Shown here piece by piece: positions 16,274 to 26,163 of a DNA stretch of 45,338 nucleotides (within the stretch, counting starts at the first letter, position 1; each line of letters opens with the position of its first letter). Both the position numbers and the translations under genes were made by a program. Origin of the DNA: an uncultured Psychroflexus sp. (GTDB lineage Bacteria > Bacteroidota > Bacteroidia > Flavobacteriales > Flavobacteriaceae); assembly GCA_913062845.1 (NCBI GenBank), contig CAJXVZ010000020.1, forward strand, positions 1 to 45,338. The letters run 5' to 3'. The notes below the pieces were generated by a model, which made no database searches, had not been told where the DNA came from, and saw only the letters and a program-made list of their open reading frames with translations.

Positions 16274-17056
16274 ATGAAAAGAATTCTATTTATAGTAGCG
16301 ATAGCAGGAATATTGACTAGCTGCTCAACAAAAAAGGAAATAATATATTATCAGGATATTGAAGAAACGCAATTTCAAGATATCGATTATATCAAACCAA
16401 AAACAAAAATTGAAGTTAATGATATTCTTCAAGTTGATATAAAAACTTTAAATCCTGAAAGTACAATCCCATTTTTGAAGCAGAATTTGGGACAAGGCAT
16501 GGGAGGTGGTGGAATGGGAATGCAACCGGGAATGGTCTCATTACAGGGATATATTGTTAATGAATATGGTGAAATCGAAATGCCGGTCATAGGCCGGGTG
16601 CAGGTTAGTAATTTGACTTTAGAACAAGCCGAGAAGAAAATTAAGTCTAAATTAACAAGCTATCTCAAAGATCCTTATGTTTCAGTCAGGCATTTAAACT
16701 ACAAGTTCACTATCCAAGGGGAGGTAAGAAACCCCGGAACTTTTGAAATATTTGACCCAAATCTTACTCTTCTTCAGGCACTTGGTATGGCCGGAGATTT
16801 GACTATAAGAGGTAAAAGGGAAAATATTTTAATCATAAGAACAATTGGTGATGAAAGAATTGTAAGGCGGATAGATTTAACAAAGTCAGACTGGATGAAT
16901 TCCCCTTTCTATTTCATCAAACAAAATGATTATATTTATGTTGAGCCCAATAACCCACAAGTGAAATCGGCTGGATTTATTGGTAATGTTGGAACTCTTC
17001 TGAGTGCACTTTCATTTCTTACAACTCTCTCACTTATTTTTATTACCACCCGTTAA
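16274..17056 (+). CDS. Polysaccharide export lipoprotein, Wza-like
   Basis: 260 aa. Lipoprotein signal with lipobox LTSC (C17). The Poly_export domain begins around KIEVNDILQVDIKTLNPE (45-62), then YIVNEYGEIEMPVIGRVQVS; an SLBB-type domain follows (FTIQGEVRNPGTFEIF, about 145-160). A Gly/Met-rich insert (71-88, GMGGGGMGMQPGM) interrupts the first domain. A hydrophobic C-terminal helix (about 235-256) fits the amphipathic or membrane helix that Wza proteins place in the outer membrane. It should form the channel for capsule or exopolysaccharide export with the kinase encoded 10 bp downstream. Identification is firm at family level; the exported polymer is unknown. Confidence 0.88.
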   Translation: MKRILFIVAIAGILTSCSTKKEIIYYQDIEETQFQDIDYIKPKTKIEVNDILQVDIKTLNPESTIPFLKQNLGQGMGGGGMGMQPGMVSLQGYIVNEYGEIEMPVIGRVQVSNLTLEQAEKKIKSKLTSYLKDPYVSVRHLNYKFTIQGEVRNPGTFEIFDPNLTLLQALGMAGDLTIRGKRENILIIRTIGDERIVRRIDLTKSDWMNSPFYFIKQNDYIYVEPNNPQVKSAGFIGNVGTLLSALSFLTTLSLIFITTR

Positions 17057-17066
17057 TCAATATTTT

Positions 17067-19460
17067 ATGTCGCAGAACCAACAAAAAATCCCTTTCAATC
17101 AGGAAATGGGCGATTTTGAAAGCCAGTCCTTAAAAAGAGACCTTTTCAGGTATTTAAAATATTGGAAATGGATTCTTTTGGGTGTAATGGTATCACTTGC
17201 TATCAGCTTTATATACTTGCGATATGCTCCAAGAATTTATCTTACCAACGCCAAAATTAAAATTCTTAAGAAAAAAGAAAGTGGTTTGGACTTGTCAGGA
17301 CTTACAGGCAATACCCCACTCTTTGACATGAGTACCATTAATCTTGAGAATGAAATTCAAATTATTCAATCAAGAAGAATCATAGGCCAGGTAATCGAAA
17401 ATTTAAATTTAGAAACTTATTATTACAATACTGGCAGAATTAAAGAAAATGAGTTGTATGGGAGTCAGGTTCCTGTTGTGATCAGTTGGTTAAACGATGA
17501 AATTAATGACATGAATGCGGTAGTCAATGAAATTTTTACGATTACGCCTTTTGATAATGAAAATTTTATTCTTACAGTATATGACAAACCTTATAAGAAA
17601 AAAATTGCCTATGGAGAGGAAATTACATATAAGAATGTAAAATTTATTGTAAGAAAGAATCCTCTTTTCACAGGAAACAGTAAAGAAAACCAAAGCATTA
17701 ATTTTATTTACAAGAAACGTAAAAGCCTTGTAAATTACTATTTAAATAAAATTTCTACAGACCCCATAGGTGATGAGAGTGAAATATTAGAGATGAAATT
17801 ATCGGGAGAAAATCCTGAGAAAAATGAGGCAATACTAAATGAATTAATCAAGGTGTTTAATGAAGATGGCGTTAGGGACGATGGTAGAGTTGCAGAAAGA
17901 ACTGTTGAATTTGTTACAGAAAGGCTTGCCATGATTGAAAGTGAATTAGACTCTGTAGAAACGAACCTTGTTGATTTTAAAAGAACTAAGGACTATATAG
18001 ACATAAGCAGTGGGTCTGGAGCAATTTTTGACACCTACTCTGAAGCAGAACAAAGGAAATCTGAACTTCAGAATCAATTGCAGATTTCCAGATTTCTTCA
18101 GGAGGAAATTAAGAATAACTCAGCCTACTCTCTTTTACCAGGTAGTAATTCTGGTTTAGGAGATGCAAATGCAAGTGCTCTGATTGCTCAATATAATATG
18201 CTAGTTCAGGAGAGAAACAAATTATTAGCATCATCAACTGAAAGAGACCCCACTGTTTTGGCAATTTCCGGTCAACTCAGAGATTTGAATAACAGCATTA
18301 AAGAGTCGATAGAGGATTATATTGAAACAATACAGATTTCTCTTCAGAATATGAGCAAAAGAGAAAGACAATTCAATTCCAATATCAAGGCAATACCTGA
18401 GAAAGAAAAAATTGCCCGTGAAATTCAAAGACAACAAGCAGTAAAGGAAAACCTATATATATTTCTACTACAAAAACAAGTTGAAGCAGCATTAGCCTCA
18501 GCAATTACCGCTCCTACTGCAAAAGTTGTAGACTTCGCATATACCGAAGGAACTCCTGTAAGCCCTAAAGGTAACGTTGTATATCTTGCAGGTCTCGTAA
18601 TAGGCTTAGCTTTTCCTATCGGTATTTTGTATATCATGTACCTTTTTGATACAAAAGTCACTTCAAAAGAACAAATACAGGCAAAGCTAGATATTCCAAT
18701 TATTGCAGAGATTCCGGTAAACAAAGAATATGACGGCAAAATTATCCAAGCCACAGATAATTCTAATGTAGCTGAAGCTTTTAGAATTTTAAGGACAAAC
18801 ATGTCTTATCTAGTTACTGATGAAAAAGGAATAGATAATAATGGTATGGTTATTTTTTCTACATCTAGTACAAAGGGAGAAGGTAAAACTTTTACGGCCA
18901 TAAACAGTGCCTCAGTTTTTGCTTCAAATAATCACAAAACACTTCTTATTGGTTGTGACCTAAGAAACCCTCAGCTCCATAATTATTTAGGTGTATCTAA
19001 GAAAAATATTGGTCTATCATCTTTTTTAGTAGATAAGAATTTAGAACTTAATGATGTTATTTTTAAATCAGAAAAAGAATTAAATTTTGATATTATTCTT
19101 TCTGGTGAAATCCCTCCAAATCCATCTGAGCTTCTTAATAATGGAAGAATAGAAGAATTGATAAAACAGGCTAGAGAGGTTTACGACTATGTAATTGTTG
19201 ATACTGCACCTACGATGTTGGTTACAGATACCTTAACCATTGTAAACCTTGCTGATGCAATAATTTACATGATAAGAGCAAACTTTACAGAGCTCAAAAT
19301 ATTAAGACATATCAAAGAATTGAGCAAGTTTAATATGCAAAAGAATATAGGTATTGCTATAAACGCTGTAGATGAGAAAAAAGGCTATGAGTATAACTAT
19401 GGTTATGGTTACGGCTATGGAATTGATACTAAAGTAAAAAAGTGGTATCATTTTAGATAA
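17067..19460 (+). CDS. Wzc-like polysaccharide co-polymerase and bacterial tyrosine kinase
   Basis: 797 aa. An in-frame ATG at 17004 lies inside the preceding gene; the ATG at 17067 gives the natural N-terminus MSQNQQKIPF. N-terminal Wzz domain with membrane helix (about 35-55), long coiled-coil periplasmic part (about 260-430), a GNVR-type segment ending SPKGNV, second membrane helix (about 505-530), then the BY-kinase domain: Walker A STKGEGKT (about 600), Walker A' LLIGCDLRNPQ (about 630), Walker B YVIVDTAPT (about 710). The C-terminus carries a tyrosine cluster (GYEYNYGYGYGYG, with YHFR at the end), the autophosphorylation site that regulates polymer length and export. It pairs with the Wza-like gene. 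A clear terminator follows. Confidence 0.9.
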   Translation: MSQNQQKIPFNQEMGDFESQSLKRDLFRYLKYWKWILLGVMVSLAISFIYLRYAPRIYLTNAKIKILKKKESGLDLSGLTGNTPLFDMSTINLENEIQIIQSRRIIGQVIENLNLETYYYNTGRIKENELYGSQVPVVISWLNDEINDMNAVVNEIFTITPFDNENFILTVYDKPYKKKIAYGEEITYKNVKFIVRKNPLFTGNSKENQSINFIYKKRKSLVNYYLNKISTDPIGDESEILEMKLSGENPEKNEAILNELIKVFNEDGVRDDGRVAERTVEFVTERLAMIESELDSVETNLVDFKRTKDYIDISSGSGAIFDTYSEAEQRKSELQNQLQISRFLQEEIKNNSAYSLLPGSNSGLGDANASALIAQYNMLVQERNKLLASSTERDPTVLAISGQLRDLNNSIKESIEDYIETIQISLQNMSKRERQFNSNIKAIPEKEKIAREIQRQQAVKENLYIFLLQKQVEAALASAITAPTAKVVDFAYTEGTPVSPKGNVVYLAGLVIGLAFPIGILYIMYLFDTKVTSKEQIQAKLDIPIIAEIPVNKEYDGKIIQATDNSNVAEAFRILRTNMSYLVTDEKGIDNNGMVIFSTSSTKGEGKTFTAINSASVFASNNHKTLLIGCDLRNPQLHNYLGVSKKNIGLSSFLVDKNLELNDVIFKSEKELNFDIILSGEIPPNPSELLNNGRIEELIKQAREVYDYVIVDTAPTMLVTDTLTIVNLADAIIYMIRANFTELKILRHIKELSKFNMQKNIGIAINAVDEKKGYEYNYGYGYGYGIDTKVKKWYHFR

Positions 19461-19507
19461 TATGCCTTAGTCTTAAATTGTAGATGACTTGGTTTTGATC
19501 TATTTTT

Positions 19508-19539
19508 AAAGGGGATTTTTTATCCCCTTTTATTTTTTT
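19508..19539 (+). terminator. Rho-independent terminator after the wzc-like gene
   Basis: 9-bp perfect stem AAAGGGGAT / ATCCCCTTT with a 5-T loop, followed by TATTTTTTT. It ends the export/kinase unit about 50 bp after the stop codon. Confidence 0.9.
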
Positions 19540-19698
19540 ATTTGTTACATTTTTAATTTACCATTCTTTACTTTAAGAAAAATATTATTTTATAGTTGTC
19601 ATACGATTATAATGTCATTTTTACTTATATATTCATTGTTTTATCAACGTTGATCAGCCATCTCTAAATAATTTTATACCGGCTTTAAGTGTAATTAC

Positions 19699-19731
19699 AA
19701 AAAAACCTCGAAGCTTCAATAGACCTCGAGG
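19699..19731 (-). terminator. Rho-independent terminator after nrdA
   Basis: Read on the minus strand: CCTCGAGG, a loop of about 10 bases, CTTCGAGG (one G-U wobble), then seven T. It lies about 30 bp past the nrdA stop codon, facing the wzc terminator. The rest of 19461-19760 holds no other feature I can identify. Confidence 0.8.
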
Positions 19732-19760
19732 CTGGACATAATTCTCATTTAAAAAATTCA

Positions 19761-22235
19761 CTAAGAACCACACATTAAGCAATCATCTCCTTCCGATGCT
19801 TTAGATTGAGCTATAAGAGCTTTTAGCTCTTCCGGGGATAATTCATCTTCATCTGGCGTAGCAACTTTACTGGATTTTGCCTGGTGCTGCTTTAGCTTAT
19901 CCGCGTTTGCCTGAGCAAGCTTATCTGTTGGTTGCTCTTGTTGTTGTGGTTGAGGTGCAGATTTAGTCTCTTTCTGTAAAGTAAATTTAATTGCATCAAC
20001 AGCTGACTTTGTTCTTAGATAATACATTCCTGTTTTGAGTCCACTTTTCCAGGCATAGAAGTGCATAGAAGTCAATTTTGCGAAAGTAGCCCCTTCCATG
20101 AACAAGTTGAGGGACTGTGACTGATCTATAAAGTATCCTCTATGACGGCTCATATCGATAATATCTTTCATAGACAGTTCCCAAACCGTTTTATAAAGTT
20201 CTTTAATATCATCAGGTATAATGTCTATATGCTGAACAGAACCATTAGCCCTCATTATAGCATTTTTGACCTCATCTGTCCATAAGTCTCTTTCAACCAG
20301 ATCTTTTAGCAGATGCTTATTGACGACAATAAATTCACCGGACAATACTCTTCTTGTATATATATTAGAAGTGTATGGCTCAAAAGCTTCATTATTACCA
20401 AGTATCTGTGATGTCGAAGCTGTAGGCATAGGTGCTAAAAGTAATGAGTTTCTGACGCCGTTTTCCATAACCTTTTCTCTAAGTGATTTCCAGTCCCAAC
20501 GACCACTTAATTCCTCATCCTTTATACCCCACATGTTATACTGGAACTCTCCCTGACTTATCGGAGATCCCTCAAAGCTGGAATATGGACCTTCAATTTT
20601 TGCTAATTCCATCGAAGCTTCTACAGAAGCATAGTACAATGTTTCAAAAATTTCCTGATTTAATTTTTTGGCCTCATCACTTGTAAATGGTAAGCGCATC
20701 AAAATGAAAGCATCTGCAAGTCCCTGAATACCTAAACCTACGGGTCTATGTCTCATATTTGAATTTTCAGCTTCCTTTACAGGATAATAGTTACGATCAA
20801 TAACCTTATTGAGATTTTTAATTACGCGCTTTGTGATTTTATAAAGCTCTTTATGGTCAAATTCGCCATTTTTTACAAACATTGGTAAAGCTATCGACGC
20901 CAAATTACAAACAGCAACCTCGTCAGGGCTGGTATACTCCAGTATTTCAGTACATAAATTTGATGAGCGAATAGTACCTAAATTCTTTTGATTTGACTTT
21001 CTGTTTGCTGCATCCTTATATAACATATAAGGTGTTCCTGTTTCTATCTGGGATTCTAATATCTTCTCCCATAGCTCTCTGGCTTTGATTGTCTTACGGC
21101 CGCGACCTTCCTGCTCATATTTGGTGTAAAGCTCTTCAAAATCATCTCCGTAAGTGTCATATAGTCCAGGACACTCGTTAGGACACATCAAAGTCCACTC
21201 GGCATTCTCTTCAACTCTCTTCATGAAAAGGTCGGAGATCCACATGGCGTAAAACAAATCTCTTGCTCTTAACTCCTCTGCACCGTGATTTTTCTTCAGA
21301 TCAAGAAAACTCATAATGTCGGCATGCCAAGGCTCAAGATAAATAGCAAAAGATCCTTTACGTTTACCACCACCCTGATCTACATATCTTGCCGTGTCAT
21401 TAAATACGCGTAACATGGGCACTATACCATTTGAGGTACCATTTGTACCTGCAATATAAGATCCTGTAGCTCTTATGTTATGTATAGACAATCCTATTCC
21501 TCCGGCAGACTGCGAAATTTTTGCGGTTTGCTTCAAAGTATCATAAATACCGTCTATGCTGTCCTCTTTTGCTGTTAACAAAAAACAGGAAGACATTTGT
21601 GGCTTTGGTGTTCCTGAATTGAATAAGGTTGGGGTAGCATGCGTAAAATACTTTTTGGACATTAAGTCGTATGTTTCCAAAGCTGCCTCAATATCATCTG
21701 CGTGAATACCTATAGAAACACGCATCAGCATATGCTGTGGCCTCTCGGCTATTTTGCCGTTAATTTTCAGCAAATATGAGCGCTCGAGCGTTTTAAAACC
21801 AAAGTAGTCATAATTAAAATCCCTACTGTAGATTATTCTTGAATCCAGTATATCCTTATTTTCTACAATAACTTTATAAACCTCATCTGAAAGCAAAGGC
21901 GCCTTTTTGCCGGTATGAGGATTGACATATTCATATAAATCAGTCATGACCTCACTGAAGGTTTTCTTTGTATTTTTATGGAGGTTTGAAACAGAAACCC
22001 TTGCAGCAAGTTGTGCATAGTCCGGGTGTGTTGTGGTCATGGTTGCTGCAACTTCTGCTGCCAGATTATCCAACTCACTTGTGGTTACACCATCATACAA
22101 ACCTTCAATAACCCGCATAGCGACTTTCGTCGGTTCAACAAGCGGACTAAGTCCATAACACAATTTTCTGATTCTCGCCGTGATCTTATCAAACATTACT
22201 GGCTCTTTCTGACCGTTTCTTTTTATGACATACAT
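19761..22235 (-). CDS. nrdA: Class Ia ribonucleoside-diphosphate reductase, alpha subunit
   Basis: 824 aa. Reduces ribonucleoside diphosphates to deoxy forms with the NrdB radical subunit. N-terminal ATP cone (about 1-90, allosteric activity site). The redox and radical residues are all visible: C217 (MSSCFL) with C443 (VCNLAS) as the active-site disulfide pair; N426, C428 and E430 in NLCTE for radical chemistry; and the C-terminal shuttle cysteines C819/C822 (CLMCGS). [17 protein letters not shown] is the conserved late-barrel motif. A Gln/Pro-rich flexible linker (about 755-810) precedes the CxxC tail. It lies 113 bp downstream of nrdB on the same strand, so the order is nrdB-nrdA, the reverse of E. 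coli. A good terminator follows. Confidence 0.96.
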   Translation of the reverse strand: MYVIKRNGQKEPVMFDKITARIRKLCYGLSPLVEPTKVAMRVIEGLYDGVTTSELDNLAAEVAATMTTTHPDYAQLAARVSVSNLHKNTKKTFSEVMTDLYEYVNPHTGKKAPLLSDEVYKVIVENKDILDSRIIYSRDFNYDYFGFKTLERSYLLKINGKIAERPQHMLMRVSIGIHADDIEAALETYDLMSKKYFTHATPTLFNSGTPKPQMSSCFLLTAKEDSIDGIYDTLKQTAKISQSAGGIGLSIHNIRATGSYIAGTNGTSNGIVPMLRVFNDTARYVDQGGGKRKGSFAIYLEPWHADIMSFLDLKKNHGAEELRARDLFYAMWISDLFMKRVEENAEWTLMCPNECPGLYDTYGDDFEELYTKYEQEGRGRKTIKARELWEKILESQIETGTPYMLYKDAANRKSNQKNLGTIRSSNLCTEILEYTSPDEVAVCNLASIALPMFVKNGEFDHKELYKITKRVIKNLNKVIDRNYYPVKEAENSNMRHRPVGLGIQGLADAFILMRLPFTSDEAKKLNQEIFETLYYASVEASMELAKIEGPYSSFEGSPISQGEFQYNMWGIKDEELSGRWDWKSLREKVMENGVRNSLLLAPMPTASTSQILGNNEAFEPYTSNIYTRRVLSGEFIVVNKHLLKDLVERDLWTDEVKNAIMRANGSVQHIDIIPDDIKELYKTVWELSMKDIIDMSRHRGYFIDQSQSLNLFMEGATFAKLTSMHFYAWKSGLKTGMYYLRTKSAVDAIKFTLQKETKSAPQPQQQEQPTDKLAQANADKLKQHQAKSSKVATPDEDELSPEELKALIAQSKASEGDDCLMCGS

Positions 22236-22305
22236 TTTGGTAAATAGTTTTTACTTCAGACCTTGAACACCAACAAGCCCGAATTGATTAATAGATTAAT
22301 TTAGT

Positions 22306-22319
22306 TTAGCCTAAGCTAA
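22306..22319. promoter_or_regulatory. Inverted repeat between nrdB and nrdA
   Basis: TTAGC-CTAA-GCTAA, a perfect 5-bp inverted repeat with a 4-bp centre. The 10-mer CCTAAGCTAA inside it recurs, on the other strand, upstream of nrdB (23516-23525). It could be an operator or chance; it does not resemble the NrdR box. Confidence 0.3.
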
Positions 22320-22348
22320 TTATGATATTGTTGCTTTTGAATTAAAGA

Positions 22349-23329
22349 CTAAAAGTCCGCATCAAAACTGATCTTATTGTCTTTTTCTTTGTCTTTGGAC
22401 ATGACACCTGCTTTCTGATACTCTCCAACTCGTTTTTCGAAGAAGTTTGTTTTCCCCTGAAGGTTAATCATATCCATAAAGTCGAATGGATTAGAGACAT
22501 TGTAAACTTTCTCACACTCCAATTCAACAAGTAGCCTGTCTGTTACAAACTCAAGATACTGAGTCATCAATTTCGCATTCATTCCAATAAGACTCACAGG
22601 CAAGGACTCAGTAATGAATTCTCTTTCGATGTTTAAAGCGTCAACAATAATCTCTTTGATACGCTCTTTAGGTACTTTATTTACCAAGTGCTTGTTATGT
22701 AAGTGTACAGCAAAGTCACAATGTACACCTTCATCTCTGGAAATCAATTCATTAGAAAAGGTTAAACCCGGCATAAGGCCACGTTTCTTTAACCAGAAAA
22801 TTGAACAAAAGGCACCACTAAAGAAAATACCTTCAACAGCTGCAAATGCAATTAGACGCTCAGCAAAGCTTGGACTCTCAATCCACTTTAATGCCCAATC
22901 TGCTTTTTTCTTAATGGCTGGAAAGTTTTCTATAGCTTTAAACAAGGTATCTTTTTCTTTTTCGTCCTTAACATACGTATCAATCAAAAGCGAATACGTT
23001 TCAGAATGGATATTTTCCATCATGATTTGAAAACCATAGAAGAATTTTGCCTCAGAGTACTGCACTTCATTAACGAAGTTTTCAGCCAGGTTTTCATTGA
23101 CAATTCCATCTGAAGCTGCAAAAAATGCTAAAATATGCTTTATAAAATATTGTTCGTCTGCAGTTAATTTATTTTGCCAGTCTGATAAATCCTGATGTAA
23201 GTCTATCTCTTCCGCCGTCCAGAAACTTGCTTCGCATTTTTTATACCATTCCCAAATATCGTGGTGTTGTATAGGGAATATCACAAATCTATCTTTGTTT
23301 TCTTGCAAAATAGGCTCAACTGCATTCAT
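22349..23329 (-). CDS. nrdB: Class Ia ribonucleoside-diphosphate reductase, beta subunit
   Basis: 326 aa ferritin-like protein that carries the diiron-tyrosyl radical used by NrdA. Diiron ligands are visible in order: D43 (EEIDLHQD), E105 and H108 (MENIH), a Glu in [12 protein letters not shown], and the E-x-x-H of RDEGVHCDF. The radical tyrosine is Y112, four residues after H108 (HSETY), so this is a normal tyrosyl-radical enzyme rather than a Tyr-less subclass. The conserved C-terminus needed to bind NrdA is present. It is first in the leftward nrdB-nrdA unit. The 239 bp upstream contains repeated elements that could be regulatory; a partial -7 box (GATATTTG on the minus strand, 23373-23380) lies about 45 bp before the ATG. 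Confidence 0.96.
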   Translation of the reverse strand: MNAVEPILQENKDRFVIFPIQHHDIWEWYKKCEASFWTAEEIDLHQDLSDWQNKLTADEQYFIKHILAFFAASDGIVNENLAENFVNEVQYSEAKFFYGFQIMMENIHSETYSLLIDTYVKDEKEKDTLFKAIENFPAIKKKADWALKWIESPSFAERLIAFAAVEGIFFSGAFCSIFWLKKRGLMPGLTFSNELISRDEGVHCDFAVHLHNKHLVNKVPKERIKEIIVDALNIEREFITESLPVSLIGMNAKLMTQYLEFVTDRLLVELECEKVYNVSNPFDFMDMINLQGKTNFFEKRVGEYQKAGVMSKDKEKDNKISFDADF

Positions 23330-23418
23330 AATTTTGATGTTTTTCTGATTAATTATTTATTTTTGGGACTAACAAATATCTAAAAATATTCCACTATCAA
23401 TCGTTGTAGTTATGATGT

Positions 23419-23439
23419 GTTTTCAACAAGTTTTCAACA
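23419..23439. repeat. Tandem 10-mer GTTTTCAACA with 11-bp period
   Basis: GTTTTCAACA occurs at 23419-23428 and 23430-23439, separated by one base, so the two copies face the same side of the helix. They lie 90-110 bp upstream of the nrdB start. TTTTCAACA differs at one position from a relaxed DnaA box (TTWTNCACA), a resemblance only. Confidence 0.5.
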
Positions 23440-23509
23440 TTCAGCTAAGTTAACTGATTTTTAAGATATTATGTATTTATCTGTTTTTCAATGATTTAAA
23501 AATGTTAAA

Positions 23510-23525
23510 TTAGGCTTAGCTTAGG
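23510..23525. promoter_or_regulatory. TTAGG/TTAGC repeat cluster upstream of nrdB
   Basis: TTAGGCTTAGCTTAGG holds three TTAG(G/C) units at 5-6 bp spacing and shares a 10-mer with the inverted repeat between nrdB and nrdA. It is equally close to the 3' end of the next gene (stop at 23569), so its link to nrdB is not certain. Confidence 0.3.
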
Positions 23526-23568
23526 AACTACAAAGGATTGAGGAAAATTGAAAATAATCAAAAAAAAA

Positions 23569-25584
23569 TTAATTTTCAATTTTAGAGAGCAAAATTTTAA
23601 ATTCATTTAAATCCGTTACAGGATTTGAACAGTTTTGATGTTTACAAACAAAAAAACGGTGCTGATTTTGGTCTATTTTATGCTGAAGTTGGGGCAAATT
23701 TTCCTCATTCCCGCCATAATAATGACTTATAGGAAAAAAGTCTTCCTGAAGTTTTTCGACAAATTTTAAGGCCTCATTTCCGGTAACTGCTATTTCGGTC
23801 TGTGACTTTAATTGTGCTAACTTTACTTTATACCATGTTGCGAAATACATTTTATATTTTCCAAATAGCGGTTCTACTTTCTGTACCATTAATTTACTGA
23901 TGTTTACATACTCCGTTTCTGACAGCATATGACCCAGGATCCAAAGATTTTCTGCCATAACTGCGTTTGAAGACGGCACAACATTGTCACTGATTTCTTT
24001 TTTTCTTACAATTAAATTTGAACTTTCCGGAGTGTAGAAAAATAAATGAGCCGAATTATCATAAAAATTTTCCAGAACTTTTCTAACAAGAGCATCAGCA
24101 GTTTTAAGATATTTTATTTCAAAAGTAATCTGATAAACTTCAATCATTGCTTTTATGACAAAGGCGTAATCGTCTAAAAATCCTGTTGATTCAGGTTTAT
24201 CCATCAGTCTGCTAACTTTGTTATCGTGGCTAATGGCATGTGAGATAATTTCATCCAATAGACTAACTGAAAGAGCTTTGTATTCCTTGTTTTTTATAGC
24301 CTGGAAAGCTTTTGCAAAACCGAATACCAACATCGCATTTTGTGAAGTTAGAAGTTTAAAATCTACAGAAGGCTTTACTCTATGACTTCTTTGCTTTTTT
24401 AAGAAAATTCGGATGTTCTGCAATTTATTTATGATCTCAGTTTCAGGTTTGTCAAATTGAGAAGCAAGCTCTGAAACTGATTTAACCTGAGATAGAATAT
24501 TTCGGCCGTCTTCCCAGTTTCCCTGCGGCTTGAGATTGAAAAAATCACAAAGCAGATCAAATTCATCCTCATTTAATAAAGATTTTAATTCAGAATATGT
24601 CCAGGTATAGAACTTACCTTCCTCACCTTCCGAGTCTGCATCTAAAGCTGAATAATAACCTATCGACTCACTTTTCATCTCCTCAAGTAAATATGAAATG
24701 CACTGCTCAACACAATTCTTATAGGCTTGCTTTTTGGTATACTTATAAGCATTAGCATAAAGTGCAAGTAATTGAGCATTGTCGTAAAGCATTTTCTCAA
24801 AATGAGGAGCAAACCAATATTCATCAACACTGTAGCGCGCAAAACCTCCGCCAATCCAATCAAATATTCCTTTGGTGAACATTTGGTCCAGTGTCACCTC
24901 AACTGCCTCTATTGCTCTCTGATCTTTATAAATAGCAGTATACTCTAACAAGCTCTCCCAAATGCAAGGCATAGGAAACTTTGGTGCTTTATCCTGTCCG
25001 CCCAATTCAAAATCAATATCATTAAACCAGTTTTGATAATATCGCTTTAAAGTCTTTTCATTTAAGTCAGTTTCGTCGACTTTTTCGAACATCAACTCAT
25101 CGTTATTCAATCCTTCGGTTAGTCTTTCTGCAGTTTTAATGATCTTACCTGGTTGTTCTTCATAAGCTTCAGCAATATTTTTCAAGACCATTTTCCAGTT
25201 TTCCTTTGGAAAATAAGTCCCTGCATAAAAAGGTTTACCATCGGGCAATGCAAAAGCGTTCAAAGGCCATCCGCCACGACTGGTTAAAATCTGAGCGGCA
25301 TCCATATAAATCTCAGCTATCGCTGGTCGCTCCTCTCTGTCTATTTTGATGTTGACAAAACGCGTGTTCATTAATTCAGCAACTTCATGGTCTTCAAAGG
25401 ACTCGTGTACCATGACATGACACCAGTGGCATGCCGAATATCCCACACTTATGATCAGACATTTATTCTGTGCTTTCGCCATTTCTAAAACCTCATCACT
25501 CCATTCCTGCCAATGCACTGGATTGTCTTTGTGTTGAAGAAGATAGGGACTTGTGGATTTTGAGAGTTCGTTTTTGAGCATCAT
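23569..25584 (-). CDS. YyaL/SSP411-type thioredoxin-domain protein
   Basis: 671 aa. N-terminal thioredoxin-like domain of the DUF255 type (about 1-165) with the diagnostic NELSKSTSPYLLQHKDNPVHW opening and a redox-type CHWC within SACHWCHVM, then REERPAIAEIYM and GGWPLNAFALPDG. The remainder (about 190-600) is an alpha/alpha barrel resembling N-acylglucosamine 2-epimerases, with PKFPMP and GGGFARYSVDEYWFAPHFE. The length matches the family. The biochemical role is not established; it is often annotated thioredoxin domain-containing protein. Two adjacent Met codons begin the frame. No signal peptide, so cytosolic. It is separated from the E1 gene upstream by 579 bp of repeats, so it is probably transcribed on its own. 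Confidence 0.88.
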   Translation of the reverse strand: MMLKNELSKSTSPYLLQHKDNPVHWQEWSDEVLEMAKAQNKCLIISVGYSACHWCHVMVHESFEDHEVAELMNTRFVNIKIDREERPAIAEIYMDAAQILTSRGGWPLNAFALPDGKPFYAGTYFPKENWKMVLKNIAEAYEEQPGKIIKTAERLTEGLNNDELMFEKVDETDLNEKTLKRYYQNWFNDIDFELGGQDKAPKFPMPCIWESLLEYTAIYKDQRAIEAVEVTLDQMFTKGIFDWIGGGFARYSVDEYWFAPHFEKMLYDNAQLLALYANAYKYTKKQAYKNCVEQCISYLLEEMKSESIGYYSALDADSEGEEGKFYTWTYSELKSLLNEDEFDLLCDFFNLKPQGNWEDGRNILSQVKSVSELASQFDKPETEIINKLQNIRIFLKKQRSHRVKPSVDFKLLTSQNAMLVFGFAKAFQAIKNKEYKALSVSLLDEIISHAISHDNKVSRLMDKPESTGFLDDYAFVIKAMIEVYQITFEIKYLKTADALVRKVLENFYDNSAHLFFYTPESSNLIVRKKEISDNVVPSSNAVMAENLWILGHMLSETEYVNISKLMVQKVEPLFGKYKMYFATWYKVKLAQLKSQTEIAVTGNEALKFVEKLQEDFFPISHYYGGNEENLPQLQHKIDQNQHRFFVCKHQNCSNPVTDLNEFKILLSKIEN

Positions 25585-26163
25585 AGCAAAGTTTTGAGTG
25601 CAAAATTAACGAATGTATGAGTAAGATGCATAAAAATCAGGGTAGCCTTGATATTCATTTTTTGTGCTAGAAAGTTTGAAAGTTTTTTTGTCAACTTTCA
25701 CGTAAAGTCTTAATTTTTTCTAGTACCAAGTACAAAGTATAAAGTTAGAATTTAAAACTACCCTCTGCTGACTACCCTCTACCCACTGATTGTTAAATCT
25801 CACGCAAAGCCGCTAAGTCGCCAAGTTATTTCCGATGGAAGTTTCACGCAAACCTGCCTGCCGGCAGACATGAACCTCAAAGCCTTAATGTTTCATAATT
25901 TCTTAATTGTTTAAGAATCTTACAAATTATTTTATGATTTTAAACCATTCGTGCACCTGCCATCAGTAGAGTCTTTAGTGGCTAATTAACAAAGTAAAAG
26001 TTAGAACTGCTTACTAATAGCTAAAAGCTACCGACTACTTAGTAAATCTTCAGGAAAAGGTGCATAGATTTTGAATATTAATCCTCGAATCATCACATTT
26101 TCAAATCTTCAAATTTTTGCCATAAACGACTAATCTTGGGACTTTCAAAATTAACTTTCAGCA
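25585..26163. repeat. Intergenic mosaic of short low-complexity repeats
   Basis: No gene found. The stretch is built from several short repetitive word types: CACGTAAAGTC (about 25700); CAAGTACAAAGTATAAAG (about 25727); ACTACCCTCTGCTGACTACC and CTCTACCC (about 25757-25786); CACGCAAAGCCGCTAAGTCG (25801-25820); an imperfect palindrome CTGCCTGCCGGCAGACATG (about 25855-25873); GCTTACTAATAGCTAAAAGC (about 26009); and ATTTTCAAATCTTCAAATTT (about 26097). Similar words recur around the E1 and E2 genes. I see no T-run terminator or clear promoter. Confidence 0.6.

Noticed and set aside
19385-19419. Short TATGGTTA-type DNA repeat near the end of the wzc-like gene
   Set aside because: It is the coding sequence of the Tyr/Gly cluster that acts as the kinase autophosphorylation tail.
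22236-22348. Possible NrdR boxes upstream of the ribonucleotide reductase genes
   Set aside because: I looked for the ACACwATATwTwGTGT-type pair and found nothing close in this gap or upstream of nrdB.
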